Below are positions 17,913 through 25,020 of a stretch of 64,000 nt of DNA, one piece after another. This stretch comes from Niabella beijingensis (GTDB lineage: Bacteria; Bacteroidota; Bacteroidia; Chitinophagales; Chitinophagaceae): positions 2,604,001 to 2,668,000 of the forward strand of contig NZ_JAIQDI010000002.1 of NCBI RefSeq assembly GCF_020034665.1, written 5' to 3'. The position numbers and the translations under genes are program-made. The notes beneath the pieces are model-generated. The model was given only the letters and a program-made list of their open reading frames with translations. It did not search any database and was not told the origin of the DNA. The stretch's first letter is position 1. Every line of letters starts with the position of its first letter.

Positions 17913-18473
17913 ATGAAGTTGTATATAAAGAATATGGTTTGTAACCGTTGTAAAATGGCGGTAAAAACCGAACTGGAGAAATTGCATCTGCAACCTGTTT
18001 CCGTGGAACTGGGCGAAGTGGAACTGGAACGGGATATTACCCCGGGTGAAAAACAAAAGCTGGAAGCCGGACTGAATGAGCTGGGTTTTGAACTGATCGA
18101 CGATAAAAAAAGCCGGATGATCGAGAGCATTAAAAGGCATATCATCCAGCTGGTACATCAGCAGGACGGGGAATTAAAAGTGAACCTGTCGGACTACCTG
18201 AGCAGCCAGCTGCATCATGATTATAATTATATGTCCAACCTGTTTTCCGAGGTCGAGGGGACTACCATTGAAAAATACTTTATCCACCAGAAAATTGAAC
18301 GGGTAAAGGAGCTGCTGGTATATGATGAACTTTCGCTCAGTGAGATCGCTTTTCAGCTCAACTACTCCAGCGTGGCCCATTTAAGCAATCAGTTTAAAAA
18401 AGTAACGGGGTTTACACCCAGTCATTTTAAAAATATAAGAGCGGAAAAACGCAAACCGCTGGATATGATATAG
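17913..18473 (+). CDS. HMA-like domain fused to AraC-type DNA-binding domain
   Basis: 186 residues from the ATG 17913 (MKLYIKNMVC). The first 65 residues resemble a heavy-metal-associated ferredoxin fold with C10-N-R-C13, the M-x-C-x-x-C metal-binding motif of copper chaperones. The C-terminal 100 residues form an AraC helix-turn-helix pair (LSLSEIAFQLNYSSVAHLSNQFKKVTGFTPSHFK). Such fusions are common in Bacteroidota and are thought to be metal-sensing regulators, though in many the HMA part may be structural. The targets are unknown. The gene is divergent from the macroglobulin. Confidence 0.85.
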   Translation: MKLYIKNMVCNRCKMAVKTELEKLHLQPVSVELGEVELERDITPGEKQKLEAGLNELGFELIDDKKSRMIESIKRHIIQLVHQQDGELKVNLSDYLSSQLHHDYNYMSNLFSEVEGTTIEKYFIHQKIERVKELLVYDELSLSEIAFQLNYSSVAHLSNQFKKVTGFTPSHFKNIRAEKRKPLDMI

Positions 18474-18605
18474 AAAAAACAGCCGGCATTATATGTCGCG
18501 GATGTAATCATCAAAAAAATCAAAAAGCCGGCAAACATACCGGCTTAACCTGGCTGAATCCATCTCCTCAGGAGAAAAAATACAATGATATACTCCTTGC
18601 TTCCA

Positions 18606-18636
18606 TTGGCGGCCCGGTATTTGCTTTTTAGTTTTG
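18606..18636 (+). promoter_or_regulatory. Promoter of the esterase gene
   Basis: TTG at 18606-18608 and an exact TAnnTTTG box (TAGTTTTG) at 18629-18636, with a 20-base spacer. The ATG at 18685 lies 48 bases downstream. This excludes the longer reading frame that begins inside the box. Confidence 0.55.
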
Positions 18637-18684
18637 TACGATCAATTAATTTATCTGATTCATTCACCTTTAAACCGCCCGGTT

Positions 18685-19671
18685 ATGACACAGGAACAAG
18701 CGGCTGCCGACGCAGCAAACGATCCGAAAATCTATAAGGAGGTCCGCAGTTTTTTAAAAGCACTTAACACCGGCGACGGCAAACCCATAGAAGAATTGTC
18801 ACCCGCAGCAGCGCGGCAGGTATTGGTGGATGCTCAAAAATCAGTGAAGATGAATGACTCCGGTATCGAGGAACAGGAAAAAAACATTACGCAGAACGGG
18901 CTTAGCGTAAACATCCATATCGTAAAACCCAGGGGAGCAACCGGAGATCTGCCCGTATTTATCTTTATACACGGAGGCGGCTGGGTACTGGGCGATTATC
19001 CCACGCACCGGCGCCTGGTGCGCGACCTGGTGGTGGAAAGTGGGGCGGCAGCGGTATTTCCGGATTATACGCCATCGCCGGAGGCCCAATATCCCACAGC
19101 CATTAATGAAATTTATGCGGCCACACAATGGGTAGCCGAGCATGGAAGTGAAATTGGCGTGGACGGAAAGAACCTGGCTATTGCCGGTAACAGCGTGGGA
19201 GGTGATATGACAGCCGCCATTACCCTGATGGCAAAAGACAAAAATGGACCGGCCATAAAAGCCCAGGTACTTTTGTGGCCGGTAACAGATGCCGGTTTTG
19301 ATACACCTTCCTATAATCTTTTTGCGAAGGATCGCTTTCTTACCAGGAATATGATGCAATGGTTCTGGGATAACTACACCACAAATCCGGAGGACCGTAA
19401 ACACAAATATGCTTCACCGCTGCAGGCGCGGCCGGAAGAGCTGGAGGGGCTGCCCCCTGCCCTGGTACAAACTGCAGAAAATGATGTACTGCGCGATGAG
19501 GGCGAGGCCTATGCGCGCAAGTTGAATGAAGCCGGCGTACCTGTAACACACACCCGCTACCAGGGGATGATCCATGATTATGGGATGCTGAACCCGTTGG
19601 CACATATTCCCGCAGTACAAACCGCCGTATTGCAGGCTGCAGCATTTATCAAAAAGCAGTTGTTTGCTTAG
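18685..19671 (+). CDS. Alpha/beta hydrolase of the hormone-sensitive lipase family
   Basis: 328 residues from the ATG 18685 (MTQEQ). The oxyanion hole motif HGGGW, the nucleophile elbow GNSVGG (G-x-S-x-G), an Asp in ENDVLRDEG and the final His in GMIHDYGML complete the catalytic triad in HSL/type IV esterase order. No signal peptide is visible, so it is cytoplasmic. It should hydrolyse short-chain carboxylic esters or acetylated compounds; the natural substrate is unknown. It is a single gene with its own promoter. Confidence 0.9.
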   Translation: MTQEQAAADAANDPKIYKEVRSFLKALNTGDGKPIEELSPAAARQVLVDAQKSVKMNDSGIEEQEKNITQNGLSVNIHIVKPRGATGDLPVFIFIHGGGWVLGDYPTHRRLVRDLVVESGAAAVFPDYTPSPEAQYPTAINEIYAATQWVAEHGSEIGVDGKNLAIAGNSVGGDMTAAITLMAKDKNGPAIKAQVLLWPVTDAGFDTPSYNLFAKDRFLTRNMMQWFWDNYTTNPEDRKHKYASPLQARPEELEGLPPALVQTAENDVLRDEGEAYARKLNEAGVPVTHTRYQGMIHDYGMLNPLAHIPAVQTAVLQAAAFIKKQLFA

Positions 19672-19796
19672 ATGAGGGAACTGAAAATGGTACGACCGTA
19701 ATCTCATTTTCCGCAGGGCAGTGATAAGCGTTGCCACGGATGCATACCGGTACTGATGCTCCGGATAGTTGTCCGATCAGGAAACAACCGATAAAC

Positions 19797-20186
19797 TTAT
19801 ATCTTTTGCTGCACCTGCCAGTAATGCCCAAAGGGGTCTTTGACTACACCCTGCCGGTATCCGTATTCATAATCCTGTGCCGGATTGATTTCCACAGCAC
19901 CGGCGCTGATGGCATGTTTCATTACGGAATCCACATCAGCAACAAAAAGGCCGATACAAACCGTGGTACCGTTGTGTACATCAGGTGAAAAATAACAGGA
20001 GGCTGAGGTAGTTTCGTGCAGATGAAATAAGGTTCCGCTGATGCTTAGCTCGGATACATGAATGCTGCCGTCTTCATTGGAGAAGCGCCGCAGCTCGACA
20101 GCACCGAATGCCCTTTCATAAAAAGAAACATCGCGTACGCCATTGGGGATAAAAAGCTCGGGAGCAAAAAAGGTATCGTTGTTCAT
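19797..20186 (-). CDS. VOC (glyoxalase-like) family protein
   Basis: 129 residues with two beta-alpha-beta-beta-beta modules: APELFIPNG..VSFYERAFGA at the start, and VADVDSVMKHAISAGA then VVKDPFGHYWQVQQ at the end. This is the PhnB/YdeE-like branch of the vicinal oxygen chelate superfamily (bleomycin-resistance or glyoxalase-like). Metal ligands cannot be fixed with certainty. A TACTTTAG box (one mismatch to TAnnTTTG) lies a few bases before the ATG. The function is unknown beyond the fold. Confidence 0.85.
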   Translation of the reverse strand: MNNDTFFAPELFIPNGVRDVSFYERAFGAVELRRFSNEDGSIHVSELSISGTLFHLHETTSASCYFSPDVHNGTTVCIGLFVADVDSVMKHAISAGAVEINPAQDYEYGYRQGVVKDPFGHYWQVQQKI

Positions 20187-20243
20187 TACTCTAAAGTAAT
20201 AAAAAGAAATCCTGATTGCAAAAGAAGGTATTACCGTTTAAAG

Positions 20244-20266
20244 TGCCGGCAGACAGTCTGCCGGCA
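20244..20266. repeat. 23-base palindrome TGCCGGCAGAC-A-GTCTGCCGGCA
   Basis: Eleven bases pair perfectly around a single central A. There is no T-run on either side, so it is not an intrinsic terminator. It may be an extruded cruciform or the end of a lost mobile element. Confidence 0.5.
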
Positions 20267-20340
20267 ATCAGCAACCAGCCCGTATCGCCCGCCTCTGGTT
20301 TCAGTGTCCTCCTTTTAACCACTAACGCACCCTAAACATC

Positions 20341-20367
20341 AATGGCACAGAAGAACTCTGTGCCATT
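20341..20367. repeat. Inverted repeat AATGGCACAGA / TCTGTGCCATT
   Basis: A perfect 11-bp stem with loop AGAAC and no T-tail. It lies 350 bases before the MidA remnant. Function unknown. Confidence 0.5.
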
Positions 20368-20716
20368 TGAAAGTGGTGCATAAGTTGAGCTATGGACATA
20401 CTGATAGTAAATGCAAACTGCTAACCTTATAACCAATGAATCGAATGCTGTATGGATCATGTATCCATGCTGAATAACGCTAAGAGGTTAATATACTTTT
20501 AACAAATTCCTTGCCAGATTCATCTTCACAGCCAGGGGACATCAATAAAAAATTATTTTACGCTTAAAAAAAACAACTCCTGTGCTGCTGCCGTTCCTTT
20601 TGTTTTCGTCAAATGATCTTCAATACCCATTTAGGAGAAACGCCTTAATACGCCCTGTTGCGGCCAAACATGGCAATACCTGCTTGTTTTGGTGCTATTC
20701 TTGAACCCGGAAGGGT

Positions 20717-21112
20717 ATGGACCTTTCCGGTTTGATCATACAAAAAATAAAAGACACCGGCGCCATCTCCTTCAGGGATTATATGGAATTGTGTCTGTAT
20801 CATCCCCTGCTGGGCTATTACACCGCAGAGGAGCACCCCACGGCACCACAAGAAGATTTTTATACCTGCGCCACACTTACTCCTGCCTTCGGAATCATAA
20901 TAGCCAGGCAGCTGGAGGAAATTTGCGGTTTTACGCTTCAGTCGGGCTTCCTGTTGTCGCAAACAGTGCTTATGGGCATGGGCAGCCGCATGAAAGTACT
21001 GATACAGGAGAAAGGGGGCGGCTTCAAAAAACTTTCCGGACTAAAGATGGACCCTTCGCCGGAAGGTATACCTGCAGCAACAGTGTTAAAGGAATCGGTA
21101 AAACCGATATAA
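20717..21112 (+). pseudogene. Remnant of a MidA/NDUFAF7-type methyltransferase with internal deletion
   Basis: 131 codons that look like the two ends of a protein of about 370 residues. Residues 1-72 match the family start (GAISFRDYMELCLYHPLLGYYT, then EDFYTCATLTPAFGIIIARQLEE). Residues from about 75 look like its extreme C-terminus (MGMGSRMKVLIQEKG..LSGL). The SAM-binding core of roughly 230-250 residues is missing and the join stays in frame. It cannot act as a methyltransferase. The alternative is a new short protein, but a deletion relic is much more likely. The family call comes from motif memory, not a search. Confidence 0.65.
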
Positions 21113-21132
21113 ACAACCGTGCCTGACGGTAA

Positions 21133-21642
21133 TCATTCTTCACGCTTATTGTTTGAAGTCCGCAACATTCGTATGATCGTCCTTGCGATCTGTTCAATGG
21201 TCCCATCAATTATTTCATCCGCGCTGCCTTTAAAGATCTTGCACCGGTCGATGATATTTTTTTTAAATTCGATACAATAGAACATGGTACCCACAGGCTT
21301 TCCCGGCCTTTCGCTTCCGCCGGGGGTTGTAAGTCCGGTAACAGCCACGGAAATATCCGCCTTCATAAGCGCCCTGATCCGGAGGGCCATTTCGCGGGTC
21401 ACTTCTTTCGACTCGGGACTGTAGCGTTCCACCAATGCAACGGGCACTTTCAGGATCTTTTCTTTTATGGCAGCATCATAACTTATCAATCCCCCCTTCA
21501 ACACGGTCCCGGAATATTCCGTTTGTGAAAAAGCATAGGCCAGCTTACCTGCCGTAGCACTTTCAGCACTCGCCATAGTAAGTTGCTGTTCCGCCATCAG
21601 GCGGCTGCAGGTTTCAATAACCGTTTCATGCTGCTTTATCAT
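21133..21642 (-). CDS. CinA C-terminal domain protein (nicotinamide-nucleotide amidase, PncC-like)
   Basis: 169 residues covering just the PncC/CinA-C domain. The conserved ASAESATAGKLAYAF near the N-terminus, YSGTVLKGGLISYDAAIKEKIL, and AVTGLTTPGGSERPGKPVGTMF are all present. In the family it deamidates nicotinamide mononucleotide to nicotinic acid mononucleotide in pyridine-nucleotide salvage. It is cytoplasmic. Its first 17 bases overlap the end of the upstream iron-permease-like gene, so the two are co-transcribed, although no functional link is obvious. Confidence 0.9.
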   Translation of the reverse strand: MIKQHETVIETCSRLMAEQQLTMASAESATAGKLAYAFSQTEYSGTVLKGGLISYDAAIKEKILKVPVALVERYSPESKEVTREMALRIRALMKADISVAVTGLTTPGGSERPGKPVGTMFYCIEFKKNIIDRCKIFKGSADEIIDGTIEQIARTIIRMLRTSNNKREE

Positions 21643-22093
21643 CGCCGGTTACAGAGCTTTTAATTTTAAGCCGGTGCAGCGCTTCCGCAGCATCAATGGA
21701 ATGCGAGGTATGCAGGTCTTTTTCCTTTGCCATAGCATCTGCCAGTTTTTGATAGTACTTATGCAGCGTATCCAGTTCCTGCTCGTTCAGGTCTTCCACA
21801 TCTACCAGCCGGTTACTGGCCATCCTGCTGGCAGCGATCAGTTCATTCAGTTTTAACTGGATGGCTTTGGAATCTTTATTCTGTGTTTTTTGAATAAGAA
21901 ATACCATAAGGAAGGTTATAATGGTAGTGCCTGTATTTATGACCAGCTGCCAGGTATCGGAGAACCCGAACACCGGGCCCGAAATCCCCCATACCAGTAT
22001 CACGCCTGCCGCAATACCAAAGGCTGCGGACGAACCCGTCCAGCGGGTTACTTTATTAGCAGCACTTTCAAACCAGGAAGCTTTTGCTTTCAT
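21626..22093 (-). CDS. Low-affinity iron permease family membrane protein
   Basis: 155 residues starting MKAKASWFESAANKVTRWTGSS, the recognisable start of the family. Two transmembrane helices (about 20-40 and 50-70, IITFLMVFLIQKTQN) are followed by a cytoplasmic helical domain with D-x-KAIQLKLNELI and NRLVDVEDL. The name derives from yeast Fet4-like permeases; transport by the short bacterial forms is unproven. It overlaps the following amidase gene by 17 bases. Confidence 0.85.
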   Translation of the reverse strand: MKAKASWFESAANKVTRWTGSSAAFGIAAGVILVWGISGPVFGFSDTWQLVINTGTTIITFLMVFLIQKTQNKDSKAIQLKLNELIAASRMASNRLVDVEDLNEQELDTLHKYYQKLADAMAKEKDLHTSHSIDAAEALHRLKIKSSVTGDDKAA

Positions 22094-22441
22094 ATTGCAT
22101 GTTTCAAAAAGGCATTAGAAAATCATGCCATTCCTTTTTATAAATGACCGCAAAAAAAGACTCCGGAAGCCAGGAGCCGGAAGACCATTACCGGACGGAT
22201 GCGCTGTTTCCTGTTGCGCTGCCAGACCTGCCCGGCAAAAAATCTTTATCAGACTCGCAATCCCAAAGAACGCATCTACATTAAGATAAGCGGGCCTGAA
22301 AACCGGTATCCTCGGGTACGCTGTCAATAAAAACACACAGACGAGGGATATCCCGGAACTGTATAATGACCGGTGCGCCGCATCTGCATTATCTGTTATG
22401 GTCACTTACTTCAACGATCAGCCTGACACCGAACTATGGAG
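22094..22441. other. 348-base stretch without a credible gene
   Basis: It lies between two minus-strand genes and must hold the promoter of the iron-permease-like gene. Open frames in it have no family motifs. I see no clear operator or terminator. Confidence 0.4.
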
Positions 22442-23026
22442 TTATTTTGCCTTATCCAGACTTTTACTTTGTTCAAGATGGGTTCTCAATACAGGAAGCG
22501 TCTTATCAATAAACGCTTTGATATCGGCGTCCTTGACATTTTTCTGGCCGTCTTCAAAAAGTTTTACAGTCGCCTCATGATCTTTTACCATTTGTTTGAT
22601 GTAGGCCTTATCAAAATCGGCAGCGCTCTTTGAGGTCAGATCGGCCTCTGTCTTTTGATTTGCTTCACTGGGCGCAGCCGGCAGGGTTATATTCTTACTT
22701 GCTGCCAATGTTTTCAATTCTTCGTTGGCTTTGGAGTGATCGGTCACCATCATTTGACCGAACTCTTTTACTTTCGGATCCGTAGCCTTACTTTGGGCAA
22801 GCTGCCCCAGCTGTACTTCAGCCATTCCGCCGTTTGCTGCGTCCACTGCAAATTTAGCATCGTCCTCTGCAGGAGCTGCCATCGGTATACCGGCCGACTG
22901 CGCACTATCGGTCACCGCTTCATTCACACTGTCTGCCTTGGCTGCCGGGTCATTGGAGTTTTGTCCGCCGCAGCTCCATAGGAAAATTGCAGTGGCGGTG
23001 ATCAGGAGTTTGTTTGTTGTTTTCAT
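22442..23026 (-). CDS. DUF4142 lipoprotein
   Basis: 194 residues with a lipoprotein signal ending at C19 (FLWSCGG), a low-complexity acidic linker to about residue 60, and then the DUF4142 four-helix bundle: GGMAEVQLGQLAQSKA, VKEFGQMMVTDHSKANEELKTLA, FDKAYIKQMVKDHEATVKLFE. The domain is ferritin-like in shape, and the H-x-K/E pairs on helices are conserved. It is common in soil Bacteroidota and rhizobia. Its role is unknown, perhaps in envelope stress. It is anchored in the periplasm or outer membrane. Confidence 0.9.
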   Translation of the reverse strand: MKTTNKLLITATAIFLWSCGGQNSNDPAAKADSVNEAVTDSAQSAGIPMAAPAEDDAKFAVDAANGGMAEVQLGQLAQSKATDPKVKEFGQMMVTDHSKANEELKTLAASKNITLPAAPSEANQKTEADLTSKSAADFDKAYIKQMVKDHEATVKLFEDGQKNVKDADIKAFIDKTLPVLRTHLEQSKSLDKAK

Positions 23027-23189
23027 ACATATAATTTTTAAAATGCTTTAACGGGTCATCAAGAAGCAGGTACTGCTTAGCGATCCCGGCAATAGTAAAA
23101 TACAATTATCGTTCCTGTATACTACCGGCCTCCGGAACGCTTCCACTTATATTCACAGCCTAAAACATTCGCTTTTCCATACACATTCG

Positions 23190-23480
23190 TTGAAAAAACG
23201 GGGAATATATTCCACAGTTTCGTACGACCACATTAGCACTCCTGTTATTTTTTTTTACCTGACCGGGATGGATATTAGATCAAATACGACGCAAAAAATC
23301 GGTACACAAAAGATGGAAAGTATAAAGTGTTTAAGGCAAAAATCACCGATGATACTTCAGCAGTCCGAATCCACTCAGTATATTAAAGTGTACGGCTCAC
23401 ATGTAGATAACCAGCTAATGATTGTCTTCCCCTTGGGTAAAACGCTGAATGCATCGTTACCCTTCGGTATTACAAAATAG
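23190..23480 (+). pseudogene. Possible LytTR-domain fragment
   Basis: The last 45 codons of a 96-codon frame read roughly like the first half of a LytTR domain (TQYIKVYG, then QLMIVFPLGKTL and SLPF), but they stop where the FIRIHRSYL block should follow. The upstream part is unlike a protein. A weak call: it may be chance. Confidence 0.2.
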
Positions 23481-23769
23481 CATCTTTTTAATCAGCAGTT
23501 CGTTCCCGGCCGGTCAGCGGAAGCCCTTATACTGATGAATGCCAGGGCGGCGATAAGCAGAAATTGCAACAACTGCCCATAAAGGGACGCCCCATTCAGT
23601 ACTCCATGCCCGCTGCGTTGCATATAAATATTCTATATAAATAAAGCAGTTAACATTTTTTGTACTGGCCTTTAATAAGTTGTATACCAGTAAATGGTAC
23701 CGTACCCGCATTTTTCTTTTTTTTAATAAAAAAATACAATAATCTTCACCCCAGCGCGTTTAATAAGTT

Positions 23770-23848
23770 ACAAAGTCCGAAAATTAAATTTTCTCATAAG
23801 CAGTTAGTTTTGGTTGCGACCCCTGTTTCCACAGGGGTCTATCTTTTT
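23770..23848 (+). ncRNA. Conserved structured element, copy A (possible small RNA 3' end)
   Basis: A 36-base block (23783-23818) is identical to one on the minus strand near 34.3 kb. It runs into a 9-bp stem (23818-23826 with 23831-23839, loop TTCC) and a T-rich tail, which is an intrinsic terminator on the plus strand. The second base pair of the stem is A-T here and C-G in copy B, a compensatory change. A further shared block, ACAAAGTCCG, lies at 23770-23779. No plus-strand gene lies upstream, so an independent small RNA is the simplest reading. Confidence 0.5.
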
Positions 23849-23851
23849 ATG

Positions 23852-25000
23852 CTACTCTTCCTCTCCGGTATTTTTCATTTTCATCAGCAGCGAATAAGCA
23901 TTCCTGCTCACGATCTGTCCGGCGGGAAGCGTTGACTTTATTTCTGTATAATCGCCGTTAACACTGCCGACATCCACCGGCTCCATACGAAATTCGCCCT
24001 GGCCTCTAGCCATAAAAACGTAGTTCTTATTCTCCCACCGAACTACCGCATCGTTGGGTACAGCAGTTACCTTTGCATTATCCAGCTCCACTTCCGCATT
24101 CATAAACATACCCGGCAGCAAGCGTTTATCGTAGCGGTCAAAATGGCAATGCACCTCCGCGGAACGGTCCTGACCAATATTTTTCGTGATCAGGTGGATG
24201 CGTGCACCGTATTTCTCATTAGGATTATTATTGGTATAGCAGCTGACCCGCTGTCCTTTTACAAGGTCCAATACATCTTTTTCAAATACGGTAAGACTCA
24301 GATGAATATCTCCGGGGTTGATGAGTTCAAACAGCACATCGGTAGGACTTACATATTTGCCGGGATTCACATTTACTTTTGTTACAAAACCACTGAGCGG
24401 TGAATAAATGTTCACCCGGCTGGTAATGGTATGGTCCGTAAGGCGATCCGGATTGACATGGATCAATTGCAACTTTTCTGCCAGCGAGCGGACCAGCACC
24501 CGCTGACTTTCATAATCGCTTTTTACCTGTTGAAACACCTTATCGCTATTGGCTTTTGAAGCATTCAGTTCTTTCTGCCGGTTAAAATCGGTTTCCAGGA
24601 AGCCTAACTTGCTTCTGGCCATCAGGTAATCCTGTTGCAGTTGTATGTACTGCGGGTCCTCCAGCACGGCCAGCACCTGCCCCCTGCTCACCTGCATACC
24701 GGGCAGCAGCTTCATGCTTTTTAGATAGCCTCCCAGCGGCATGCTTACTGAAACAATATTCTGCGGCGGCACATCTATCACCCCGTTTACTTTTAATAAC
24801 GTATGCATTTCCTTTGCTTCCGGTCCGGCCAGTTCTATTCCGGCATTCCGGATCTGTTCCGCCGTTAAACGCACATTATTTTCAGACGGTGCTGCCGCGG
24901 TCGTTTTATTTTTTTCGTTTTGTTTTGACGCTGGCTGGCCCTGCTTACAGGCTGCAAACAAACTGCAAACACCCAATACCAGTAATAATATCTTTTGCAT
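23852..25000 (-). CDS. RND efflux periplasmic adaptor (CzcB/CusB family lipoprotein)
   Basis: 382 residues from the ATG at 25000 (MQKILLL). A lipoprotein signal ends at C18 (LFAACKQ). The membrane-fusion order is clear: a first beta strand set, a lipoyl half-motif (SMPLGGYLKSMKLLPGMQVSRGQVLAVLEDP), a long helical hairpin (about 120-185), the second lipoyl half (NIYSPLSGFVTKVNVNPGKYVS), the beta-barrel and membrane-proximal domains. It links the inner membrane pump to the outer membrane channel and may pass metal to it. It is the last gene of the efflux operon, 20 bases after the pump gene. Confidence 0.93.
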   Translation of the reverse strand: MQKILLLVLGVCSLFAACKQGQPASKQNEKNKTTAAAPSENNVRLTAEQIRNAGIELAGPEAKEMHTLLKVNGVIDVPPQNIVSVSMPLGGYLKSMKLLPGMQVSRGQVLAVLEDPQYIQLQQDYLMARSKLGFLETDFNRQKELNASKANSDKVFQQVKSDYESQRVLVRSLAEKLQLIHVNPDRLTDHTITSRVNIYSPLSGFVTKVNVNPGKYVSPTDVLFELINPGDIHLSLTVFEKDVLDLVKGQRVSCYTNNNPNEKYGARIHLITKNIGQDRSAEVHCHFDRYDKRLLPGMFMNAEVELDNAKVTAVPNDAVVRWENKNYVFMARGQGEFRMEPVDVGSVNGDYTEIKSTLPAGQIVSRNAYSLLMKMKNTGEEE

Positions 25001-25020
25001 AACGATGCTCTTTTTTATGA

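Larger units (their letters stand above)
20187..20716. other. 530-base gene-free stretch with two strong hairpins
   Basis: No convincing gene. It contains a near-perfect 23-base palindrome (20244-20266) and a stem of 11 bp with a 5-base loop (20341-20367). It lies next to a decayed methyltransferase gene and may be a scar of rearrangement. Confidence 0.5.
23027..23851. other. 825-base intergenic region
   Basis: The largest gene-poor stretch. It contains a doubtful LytTR-like fragment (23190-23480) and ends in a conserved structured element (23770-23848), described separately. AT content is higher than in the flanking genes. Confidence 0.5.

Noticed and set aside
18525..18546. 7-bp hairpin AAGCCGG / CCGGCTT with a T-run on the minus side
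   Set aside because: As a terminator it would work only on the minus strand, where no gene ends nearby; left out as a likely coincidence.
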